Source: Pseudomonadota bacterium (GTDB lineage Bacteria > Pseudomonadota > Gammaproteobacteria > Pseudomonadales > UBA5518). Taken from it: 6,306 bases of DNA. Below the pieces are notes generated by a model, which ran no database searches, was not told the origin of the DNA, and was given only the letters and a program-made list of their open reading frames with translations. This document shows, one piece after another, positions 1-5,253 of the stretch (position 1 is the stretch's first letter; every line of letters begins with the position of its first letter). The position numbers were made by a program, and so were the translations under genes. The stretch covers positions 1 to 6,306 of the forward strand of contig JAKJFB010000161.1 of the NCBI GenBank assembly GCA_022705125.1, in the 5' to 3' direction.

Positions 1-290
1 CTGCCGTCGACGAACTCCGCGAGCAGGTGGTCCTGGTCCGGCGACTGGAAGTTGATGCCCTGGCGCCACGGCGCATCGCGCAGGCGCGGGCGCTCGGGCT
101 CGCAGTTCTCCATGAAACGCTCGAAGCCGTTGCGCATCAGCCGGGTCACGAAGCGATACCACTCAGCGCGGTCGAGCGCGTCGGCGGAGTCGCCGAAGCG
201 ATCGACCATGTGGCCCGCCAGGCGTACCTGTTCGCAAAAATCGTCCCATGCCCTGCCCGAGAGCAGGCGTTGCGCTGCCTTGTCCGTCAT
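1..290 (-). CDS. DUF1214-associated-like hypothetical protein, N-terminal part (truncated at left edge)
   Basis: Ninety-six residues are visible from an ATG at 290-288. The reading frame stays open to the window edge, so the C-terminal part lies outside. The start is supported by GGGGAA about 5 bases upstream and by the natural protein beginning MTDKAAQRLLSG. Visible features are a helical N-terminus with WDDFCEQVRLAG (residues 15-26), LDRAEWYRFVTRLMRNGFE (about 40-58), and FQSPDQDHLLAEFVDG at the visible end. From memory, this order (WxxFC, then LDRAE-WRYxTRL, then a 'PDN/PDQ' segment before the strand-rich core) is typical of proteins carrying a C-terminal DUF1214 domain. Those are of unknown biochemical function and frequent near steroid, terpene and aromatic catabolic genes. 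The DUF1214 core itself is not in the window. It is divergently oriented to the flavoprotein gene at 650, so the two may share a control region. Family assignment is moderate; function is unknown. Confidence 0.72.
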   Translation of the reverse strand, partial: MTDKAAQRLLSGRAWDDFCEQVRLAGHMVDRFGDSADALDRAEWYRFVTRLMRNGFERFMENCEPERPRLRDAPWRQGINFQSPDQDHLLAEFVDG

Positions 291-312
291 GCGTTTCCCC
301 GGCATTTCACTG

Positions 313-328
313 GCGCTCGCGCGAGCGC
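313..328. repeat. 16-base perfect palindrome in the leader of the DUF1214-like gene
   Basis: GCGCTCGC followed directly by GCGAGCGC is a perfect dyad. It lies 22 bases upstream of the ATG at 290, between it and the possible promoter at 348-376. It could be an operator or a small leader hairpin. In such GC-rich DNA chance is also possible. Confidence 0.4.
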
Positions 329-347
329 GTCATTCGCAGAGCCGCGG

Positions 348-376
348 ATGCTAACCGGATTTCAGCCGCAGGTCAT
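348..376 (-). promoter_or_regulatory. Possible sigma70-type promoter for the DUF1214-like gene
   Basis: On the minus strand, ATGACC (376-371; four of six matches to TTGACA) and TAGCAT (353-348; four of six matches to TATAAT) are separated by exactly 17 bases. Transcription would start near 341 and give a leader of about 50 bases that contains the palindrome at 313-328. The matches are only moderate, so this is a weak prediction. Confidence 0.25.
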
Positions 377-388
377 GGTTCGATCGGA

Positions 389-400
389 TGAGGCGCCTCA
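389..400. repeat. 12-base palindrome upstream of the possible -35 box
   Basis: TGAGGCGCCTCA is a perfect dyad 12 bases upstream of the possible minus-strand -35 box. Its position between two divergent genes would suit a regulator binding site, but no regulator gene is visible and GC-rich palindromes of this size can arise by chance. Confidence 0.25.
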
Positions 401-639
401 GCGCGGGGCCATGGCGCGGATGAACGCCTCCACGACTTCCCACGGCGCCCGCCAGGGCGCGCGTCTGCTCGTTGCGGTACAGCGCCGCAATGCGCCGGCA
501 GTCATCGCCGAAGCCGCAACACCGCGCGCTCGTGCAATTCGCCGATGCAGCGGGCTTCGCGCATTGAAATGCCCGCGCCAAGCTGGTTACCCTTGGCCGC
601 CTGCCCGCCCGGCGGCCGGCAACGGAACATCACGATAAC

Positions 640-644
640 GGGAG
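640..644 (+). promoter_or_regulatory. Shine-Dalgarno that fixes the flavoprotein start at 650
   Basis: GGGAG lies 5 bases before the ATG at 650. The in-frame ATG at 545 has no comparable site, and the 35 extra residues it would add resemble no part of the flavoprotein family, so 650 is preferred. Confidence 0.75.
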
Positions 645-649
645 AACCG

Positions 650-2140
650 ATGAGCGAAATCCGAGCGAGCCTGCGCGGCAACGCGCCAGAACTGCTGCGT
701 GCCGCCGACGTGCGGCAATGGACGCGCAGCACCGATGTGCTGGTGATCGGCTATGGCGCGGCCGGCGCCAGCGCGGCGATCGCGGCGCGCGAGAGCGGCG
801 CCGCGGTGCTGGTGCTCGAACGCACGAGCGGCGCGGGCGGCACCTCGGGCATCGCGGGCGGACACCTGTATCTGGGCGGTGGAACGCCGGTGCAGCAGAC
901 CTGCGGCTTCGCCGATTCCCCGGAAGAAATGTACAAGTACCTGGAGGCGCTCACGCCCGATCCGGATCCGCTGAAGCTGCGACTCTACTGCGAGCACAGC
1001 GTGGCGCACTTCCACTGGCTCGAGGCGCACGGCGTGCCCTTCGACCGCAGCTACTACCCGGGCAAGGCCGCGATGCAGCCCGGCAGGGAATGCCTGATCT
1101 GGAGCGGCAACGAGAAGGTCTGGCCCTATCGCGACCTGGCGCAACCCGCGCCGCGCGGGCACAAGGTCGCCTTCGACGGACCGGACGGCGGCGGCGGATT
1201 GCTGATGCAGCAGCTCGCGCAGGCGGCGCGGCAGGCCGGCGTCGCGGCGCTCTTCGATACGCGGGTGACGCAGCTGGTCGCCGACGACGACGGACGCATC
1301 GTCGGCGTGCGGGCCCTCTGCGATGGCTCGGAGCTGTATATCGCGGCGCGCGGCGGCGTGGTGCTGGCCGCCGGCGGCTACATCATGAACGAGGACATGT
1401 TCGCCCACGAGCTGGCGTGGATGCCGCGTGACCTGATCCGCCAGGGTTCGCCCGGCGACGACGGCGCCGGCATCCTGCTCGGCCTGTCGGCCGGCGCCGC
1501 TGCCTGCGGGCTGGACCGTGCCTTCCTGACCTCGCCGTTCTATCCGCCCGAGAGCCTGATCAAGGGCATCCTCGTGAACGCGCAGGGCGAGCGCTTCGTG
1601 GCGGAGGACTCCTACCACGGACGCAGCGCCGGCTTCATCGTCGAGCAGCCGCAGGGCATCGTGTACCTGGTCCTCGACTCGGCCACCTTCGGCTACCCGC
1701 CCTACGATTTCTTCGAGCAGCGCCTGGTCGACGGCTTCGAGACGGTCGCGGAAATGGAAGCGCGACTCGAACTGCCCGCCGGCTCGCTGGTGCGCTCCCT
1801 GGCCGACTACAACGCGCATGCCGCGCGCGGCGAGGATCCCGCGTTCCACAAGTACAAGGACTGGCTGCAGCCGCTCGACCAGGGCCCCTGGGCCGCCTTC
1901 GATCTGTCGGTGGGACGCGCGAAATACGGCGGCTTCTCGCTGGGCGGGCTCAGCGTGTCGGCCGACGGCGAAGTGCGCGACGATTCCGGCAGCGCGATTC
2001 CGGGCCTTTATGCCGCCGGCGCCACGGCCTGGAATATCGCGCAGGATGCGCGCGGCTACTCGAGCGGCACATGCCTCGGCGAGGCGACCTTCTTCGGGCG
2101 GCGCGCCGGTGGGGCCTGCGCCCGGCGCATCAATCCCTGA
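650..2140 (+). CDS. FAD-dependent 3-ketosteroid delta4-(5alpha)-dehydrogenase-like flavoprotein
   Basis: A 496-residue FAD-binding oxidoreductase of the succinate dehydrogenase/fumarate reductase flavoprotein fold. The N-terminal dinucleotide motif is VIGYGAAG (residues 32-39), with the ribose-binding glutamate at E57 ending the second strand. GGTSGIAGGHLYLGGGTPVQ (63-82) and GLYAAG (452-457) complete FAD binding. The protein resembles, from memory, the Rhodococcus jostii delta4-(5alpha) enzyme. Y322 (in EDSYHGR), Y470 and S472 (in GYSSGT) fall at nearly the same numbers and spacing as its catalytic Tyr319, Tyr466 and Ser468. APAPRGH (165-171) and GILVNAQGERF (306-316) are further shared stretches. 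Length matches that family (about 490) rather than the longer delta1-dehydrogenases. Such enzymes introduce the C4-C5 double bond into 5alpha-3-ketosteroids, using FAD and an external electron acceptor. Paralogues of this fold may use other cyclic ketones, so the steroid substrate is inferred. There is no signal peptide, so it is probably cytoplasmic. The start at 650 has GGGAG 5 bases upstream. The hydrolase gene follows after 29 bases, probably in the same operon. Confidence 0.82.
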   Translation: MSEIRASLRGNAPELLRAADVRQWTRSTDVLVIGYGAAGASAAIAARESGAAVLVLERTSGAGGTSGIAGGHLYLGGGTPVQQTCGFADSPEEMYKYLEALTPDPDPLKLRLYCEHSVAHFHWLEAHGVPFDRSYYPGKAAMQPGRECLIWSGNEKVWPYRDLAQPAPRGHKVAFDGPDGGGGLLMQQLAQAARQAGVAALFDTRVTQLVADDDGRIVGVRALCDGSELYIAARGGVVLAAGGYIMNEDMFAHELAWMPRDLIRQGSPGDDGAGILLGLSAGAAACGLDRAFLTSPFYPPESLIKGILVNAQGERFVAEDSYHGRSAGFIVEQPQGIVYLVLDSATFGYPPYDFFEQRLVDGFETVAEMEARLELPAGSLVRSLADYNAHAARGEDPAFHKYKDWLQPLDQGPWAAFDLSVGRAKYGGFSLGGLSVSADGEVRDDSGSAIPGLYAAGATAWNIAQDARGYSSGTCLGEATFFGRRAGGACARRINP

Positions 2141-2156
2141 TCGACCGACACCAACC

Positions 2157-2161
2157 AAGGA
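2157..2161 (+). promoter_or_regulatory. Shine-Dalgarno that fixes the hydrolase start at 2170
   Basis: AAGGA lies 8 bases before the ATG at 2170, within the 29-base gap after the flavoprotein stop. It argues against an upstream in-frame start at 2071 that would overlap the flavoprotein gene. Confidence 0.75.
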
Positions 2162-2169
2162 CCCGCCAC

Positions 2170-3117
2170 ATGAGTTACCGCTTCGATCCCGAGCTCGCAC
2201 CCGCCGTTCCCTTCCTGCCACAGCTCGATTTCTCCGACGTCGCGGTTGCGCGCGCCACCATCACGGCCATGTCGGCGCAGATGCCGGCGCCCGATACTTC
2301 CGCCGTGCACATCGAGAACCGCACGATCGAGGGACCGGACGGCCCCGTGCCGGTGCGCATCTACCGGCCACTCGCGCAGCAGGGCGCCGTGGCGGGGCTG
2401 CTGTACATCCACGGCGGCGGTTTCGTGGTGGGCAGCCTCGAGACCGAGCACGGCAATGCCATCGCGCTCGCGAGCTCGCTCGGCATCGTGCTCGTCTCCG
2501 TCGGCTATCGCCTCGCGCCGGAACACCCCTACCCGGCCGGCCTGCACGATTGCGAGGCGGCCTTCCTGTGGAGCGTCGCGAACGCGGCTGAACTCGGCAT
2601 CGATGTCGCGCGCCTCGGCGTGTTCGGCCAGAGCGCGGGCGGCGGGCTCGCGGCGGCACTGTGCCTGCTGCGCCGCGACCGCGGCGGCCCGCAGCCCTGC
2701 TTCCAGTTTCTCGGCATACCGGAGCTCGATGACCGCCTGCAGACGCCGAGCATGCGCGCCTTCACCGATACGCCACTGTGGAACCTGCCGGCAGCGGAAC
2801 TCAGCTGGCGCTACTACCTGGGCGAACTGGCGCCCGGCAGCGCCGCCGTGCCGTCGCACGCGGCACCGGCGCGCGCAAGCGATCTCGCCGGCCTGCCGCC
2901 GGCCTGCGTCACCGTGATGGAATTCGATCCGCTGCGCGACGAGGGGCTGCACTACGCCCAGCGCCTGTTGCAGGCCGGCGTGTCGGTGGAGTTGCACGCC
3001 TACCCCGGCACCTTCCACGGCTCCTCGCTGATCACCGACGCGGCGATCAGCCGGCGCCAGTGGGCGGACAGTTGTGCCGCGCTCGCGCGCGGGCTCGGGC
3101 TGCCGCCAGCCGGATGA
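2170..3117 (+). CDS. Alpha/beta hydrolase, hormone-sensitive lipase (family IV) esterase type
   Basis: A 315-residue serine hydrolase. The oxyanion-hole motif is HGGGFVVG (residues 81-88), followed by YRLAPEHPYPA (113-123). The nucleophile elbow is GQSAGGG with Ser155, the acid is Asp253 in DPLRDEG, and the base is His283 in TFHGSS. All three catalytic residues are therefore present in the family order. The nucleophile elbow reads GQSAGG where most family members have GDSAGG, a visible substitution next to the catalytic serine. The family hydrolyses short- to medium-chain carboxyl esters and some lactones; the substrate here is unknown. There is no signal peptide or membrane segment, so it is probably cytoplasmic. 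It lies 29 bases downstream of the flavoprotein on the same strand and likely shares its transcript, which suggests it releases or processes an ester or lactone in the same catabolic route. The start at 2170 is supported by AAGGA 8 bases upstream. Confidence 0.88.
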   Translation: MSYRFDPELAPAVPFLPQLDFSDVAVARATITAMSAQMPAPDTSAVHIENRTIEGPDGPVPVRIYRPLAQQGAVAGLLYIHGGGFVVGSLETEHGNAIALASSLGIVLVSVGYRLAPEHPYPAGLHDCEAAFLWSVANAAELGIDVARLGVFGQSAGGGLAAALCLLRRDRGGPQPCFQFLGIPELDDRLQTPSMRAFTDTPLWNLPAAELSWRYYLGELAPGSAAVPSHAAPARASDLAGLPPACVTVMEFDPLRDEGLHYAQRLLQAGVSVELHAYPGTFHGSSLITDAAISRRQWADSCAALARGLGLPPAG

Positions 3118-3124
3118 GCGGCTC

Positions 3125-4129
3125 TCAGGCCACGATCCAGTCGGGCACCGGCAGTTTGCGGCTCCACAGGAACTCCGCGTTGTAGAGCTGATCGAGATAA
3201 CGGCTACCGGAGTCGCAGAGGATGGTGACGATGGTGTGGCCCGGACCCAGTTCGCGCGCCATCGCCACCGCGCCCGCGATGTTGATCCCGGACGACGGCC
3301 CGACGCTGACGCCCTCGTGCTTCAGCAGTCCGTAGACGAACGGCAGCGCGGTATCGTCGTCCACCGCGAAGGCAAGATCCACCGCGGTGCCCTGCAGGTT
3401 GCCGGGCACGAAGCTCACACCCACGCCCTCGGCGATGGATTCGCCGTGCGCGGCGAGTTCGCCCTTCGTGAAATAGCTGTAGAGAGCGGAACCGTGAGGA
3501 TCCGCGATGCCGATCTTCACGGCGGGATTGCGTTCGCGCAGTGCCGCCGCCACGCCCGCGAGCGTGCCGCCGGTTCCCACGGCGCAGATGAAGGCATCGA
3601 CCTTGCCCTCGGTCTGCGCCCAGATTTCTGTGCCGGTGGTGTCAAAGTGCACGCGTGCATTGGCCGGGTTGTCGAACTGCCGCGCCCAGACCGCACCGTG
3701 GGCTTCCTGGTGGCTGCGCCCCTCGGCCACGCGCTCGGCGACATGGATGTAATGCCCCGGGCTGCTGTAGGGGCAGGCGGGCACCAGGATGAGCTCAGCG
3801 CCGAGCATTTCCAGCTGGTCGATCTTTTGCTGGCTGGCGCTCTGCGGCATCACGATCACGCTCTCGTAACCGAGCGCGTTGGCCACGAGCGTGAGCCCGA
3901 TGCCGGTGTTGCCCGCCGTACCCTCGACGATGACCCCGCCGGGGCGCAGCACGCCGCGCGCCTCGGCGTCGCGCACGATGCCGAGCGCGGTGCGGTCCTT
4001 GACCGAGCCGCCCGGATTGAGGAACTCCGCCTTGCCGTAGATGTCGCAGCCGGTCAGTTCCGACACCTGCCGCAGATACAACAGCGGCGTATTGCCGATC
4101 AGGTCCACGATCGTGCGCTTGTGCGTCAT
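3125..4129 (-). CDS. Cysteine synthase A-like PLP enzyme (O-acetylserine sulfhydrylase family)
   Basis: A 334-residue fold-type II PLP enzyme. It opens with IVDLIGNTPLLYL (residues 7-19). The PLP Schiff-base lysine is K44 in NPGGSVKDR. The substrate-binding loop is EGTAGNTGIG (69-78), the cofactor phosphate loop is GTGGT (185-189), PSSG (278-281) is the usual segment that contacts the pyridine nitrogen, and CDSGSRY (305-311) is near the C-terminus. It would make L-cysteine from O-acetylserine and sulfide in the cytoplasm. The loop reads GTAGNTG rather than the TSGNTG of classical CysK. With the PACPYSSPGHYIHVAERVAE segment (117-136), this places it closer to the longer subgroup that includes yeast YGR012W-type proteins, so acceptor specificity is less certain and cysK is not assigned as symbol. 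A cystathionine beta-synthase activity is less likely because no regulatory domain is present. The ATG at 4129 has GAGG (4141-4138) 8 bases upstream. Its stop is 7 bases from the convergent hydrolase stop. Confidence 0.9.
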   Translation of the reverse strand: MTHKRTIVDLIGNTPLLYLRQVSELTGCDIYGKAEFLNPGGSVKDRTALGIVRDAEARGVLRPGGVIVEGTAGNTGIGLTLVANALGYESVIVMPQSASQQKIDQLEMLGAELILVPACPYSSPGHYIHVAERVAEGRSHQEAHGAVWARQFDNPANARVHFDTTGTEIWAQTEGKVDAFICAVGTGGTLAGVAAALRERNPAVKIGIADPHGSALYSYFTKGELAAHGESIAEGVGVSFVPGNLQGTAVDLAFAVDDDTALPFVYGLLKHEGVSVGPSSGINIAGAVAMARELGPGHTIVTILCDSGSRYLDQLYNAEFLWSRKLPVPDWIVA

Positions 4130-4226
4130 GAGGCTTGCCTCGCGATGGTTTGTGTGCCGGCGCCGCCGTGGCGAGCGCGTGGCCTAGCATGTCATCTGCC
4201 GGGGGAATACTGAAGCCTGCGCACCC

Positions 4227-5228
4227 GTGCGCCCGGCGCGCGGCCCCGGAGCGCGTGGCGAAACGGCATTTTCGCCGCGCGCCGGGTGGCCATATTCACG
4301 GGTACGCCAAGCGGGCGGGTCCGTATACTGCTGGCCGCACGCAACTCCGGAAGCCACGCCCATCGCCACCATCAAGATTCCGCGCGCCCTCGAACCCCTC
4401 ATCGAGGACGGACTCGTCGACGACGTCATCCGCCAGCTCAAGAGCGGCAAGGAGGCCACGGTCTACCTCGTGCGCTGCGGCCGGGAAATCCGCTGCGCCA
4501 AGATCTACAAGGAATCCGACAAGCGCAGCTTCCGCCAGGCGGTGGAGTACCAGGAAGGCCGTCGCGTTAAGAGCAGCCGGCGCGCCCGCGCCATGGAGAA
4601 GGGCTCGCGCTTCGGGCGCAAGGAAAAGGAATCGGCGTGGCAGAGCGCCGAGGTGGACGCGCTCTACAAGCTCGCTGCCGCCGGCGTGCGCGTGCCGAAG
4701 CCCTACGGCTTCTTCGACGGCGTGCTGCTGATGGAGCTGGTGGCCGACGGCGAGGGCAATGTGGCGCCGCGACTGGCCGAGGTGGAGCTCGCGCCGGAGC
4801 AGGCCGCGGCATTCCACCACACGCTGATCGGGGAGGTCGTGCGCATGCTGTGCGCCGGCATCGTGCACGGCGACCTGTCGGAGTTCAACATCCTGGTCGA
4901 CGACGATGGCCCCGTGATCATCGACCTGCCGCAGGCCGTGGATGCCGCGCGCAACAACCACGCCAAGCGCATGCTGGAGCGCGACGTCGCGAACCTGGCC
5001 GATTACCTCGGCCAGTTCGCCCCGCAATTGCGCGGCACCGATTACGGCAACGAGATCTGGGCCCACTACGAGGCCGGCACGCTCGAGCCCGACACGCCGC
5101 TCACCGGCGAGTTCGCGCAACCCACCGAACTTGCCGACGTCGAGGCGGTGCTGAAGGAAATCGAGGATGTGCGCGCCGAGGCGATGCGCCGCCAGGAGTG
5201 GCTGGCGGCGGAGCAGGCCGAAAATTGA
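4227..5228 (+). CDS. RIO-type serine protein kinase (start uncertain; conserved part begins near 4362)
   Basis: The coordinates run from GTG 4227, the only in-frame ATG, GTG or TTG anywhere near the N-terminus. The family-like protein starts at about 4362-4371 (IATIKIPRALEPLIEDGL), and the 45 upstream codons look like translated intergenic DNA. Numbering from 4362 gives 288 residues, close to my memory of pseudomonad RIO kinases (about 300). Visible kinase features are the nucleotide loop SGKEATVY (28-35), the ATP-contacting lysine K47 in CAKIYK, the basic flexible segment with SSRRARAMEKGSRFGRKEKE (71-90), the hinge region LLMELV (122-127), the catalytic loop VHGDLSEFNIL (168-178) with Asp171 and Asn176, and metal-binding Asp188 in IIDLP. 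RIO proteins are atypical kinases or ATPases; RIO1 and RIO2 act in ribosome maturation in archaea and eukaryotes, and the bacterial role is poorly defined. It is probably cytoplasmic. GGAAG at 4349-4353 lies 8 bases from the ATC at 4362, while GTG 4227 has no site at usable spacing. It converges on the metallopeptidase gene with 25 bases between stops. Confidence 0.9.
   Translation: MRPARGPGARGETAFSPRAGWPYSRVRQAGGSVYCWPHATPEATPIATIKIPRALEPLIEDGLVDDVIRQLKSGKEATVYLVRCGREIRCAKIYKESDKRSFRQAVEYQEGRRVKSSRRARAMEKGSRFGRKEKESAWQSAEVDALYKLAAAGVRVPKPYGFFDGVLLMELVADGEGNVAPRLAEVELAPEQAAAFHHTLIGEVVRMLCAGIVHGDLSEFNILVDDDGPVIIDLPQAVDAARNNHAKRMLERDVANLADYLGQFAPQLRGTDYGNEIWAHYEAGTLEPDTPLTGEFAQPTELADVEAVLKEIEDVRAEAMRRQEWLAAEQAEN
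4230..4288. repeat. Nested, mutually exclusive inverted repeats (alternative hairpins)
   Basis: Two strong stems share one arm. Hairpin A pairs 4251-4263 with 4270-4282: 13 pairs, one of them G-U, loop CGGCAT. Hairpin B pairs CCCGGCGCGCGG (4232-4243) with CCGCGCGCCGGG (4275-4286), perfectly over 12 bases, and extends to 4230 and 4288 and inward by one pair. Because both use 4275-4282, only one can form at a time. Neither is followed by a T-run on either strand, so a simple intrinsic terminator is unlikely. The structure lies between divergent genes, upstream of the -10-like box at 4324. Confidence 0.6.
4324..4329 (+). promoter_or_regulatory. Possible -10 box for the RIO kinase gene
   Basis: TATACT matches TATAAT at five of six positions and stands out in GC-rich DNA. 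Transcription would start near 4336, about 26 bases before the ATC at 4362 and downstream of the GTG at 4227. No good -35 box is seen at 16-18 bases; TTCACG at 4295-4300 is too far away. The call is tentative. Confidence 0.35.
4349..4353 (+). promoter_or_regulatory. Shine-Dalgarno pointing to an ATC start at 4362
   Basis: GGAAG is separated by 8 bases from ATC at 4362-4364, exactly where the conserved RIO kinase N-terminus begins. There is no ATG, GTG or TTG in any register that this site could serve for the kinase frame. Either ATC is used as initiator, or the base at 4364 is a sequencing or assembly error for G. Confidence 0.5.
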
Positions 5229-5253
5229 ACCCGCCGAAATCGTCGCCGCGGCT

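Larger units (their letters stand above)
291..649. other. Divergent intergenic region, no convincing intact gene
   Basis: These 359 bases separate two divergently read genes. No open frame here has a start with a Shine-Dalgarno plus a protein-like sequence over its full length. The region holds a possible minus-strand promoter (348-376), a 16-base palindrome (313-328), a 12-base palindrome (389-400), and on the minus strand three short protein-like stretches in three different frames (about 398-564), which could be a decayed small gene or chance. Confidence 0.55.
4130..4361. other. Divergent intergenic region upstream of the cysteine synthase and RIO kinase genes
   Basis: These 232 bases separate the cysteine synthase ATG from the first conserved codon of the RIO kinase. 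They hold nested inverted repeats (4230-4288), a TATACT box (4324-4329) and a GGAAG ribosome site (4349-4353). No convincing minus-strand promoter for the cysteine synthase gene could be picked out. An open frame from GTG 4227 runs through it into the kinase, but its 45 codons look non-conserved. Confidence 0.5.

Noticed and set aside
564..593. TTGAAA (564-569) with TACCCT (588-593) as a promoter for the flavoprotein operon
   Set aside because: The -35 is good, but the -10 matches only three of six positions, so I do not call it.
27..638. A 203-codon plus-strand frame at the left end
   Set aside because: Antisense to the DUF1214-like gene over its first half and low-complexity Arg/Ala-rich afterwards; no ribosome site and no family resemblance.
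587..2221. A 544-codon open frame on the minus strand opposite the flavoprotein gene
   Set aside because: It is Arg/Ala/His-rich with no recognisable motif and lies entirely antisense to a gene with clear family motifs. Long antisense frames are expected in GC-rich coding DNA.
2056..3018. A 320-codon minus-strand frame opposite the hydrolase
   Set aside because: No family motifs, and its codons mirror the real gene; a composition shadow.
3074..4213. A 379-codon plus-strand frame opposite the cysteine synthase gene
   Set aside because: Overlaps the end of the hydrolase and has no domain-like sequence; the PLP enzyme on the other strand is unambiguous.
4251..4282. Hairpin as an intrinsic terminator
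   Set aside because: No T-run follows the stem on either strand, and both neighbouring genes read away from it.
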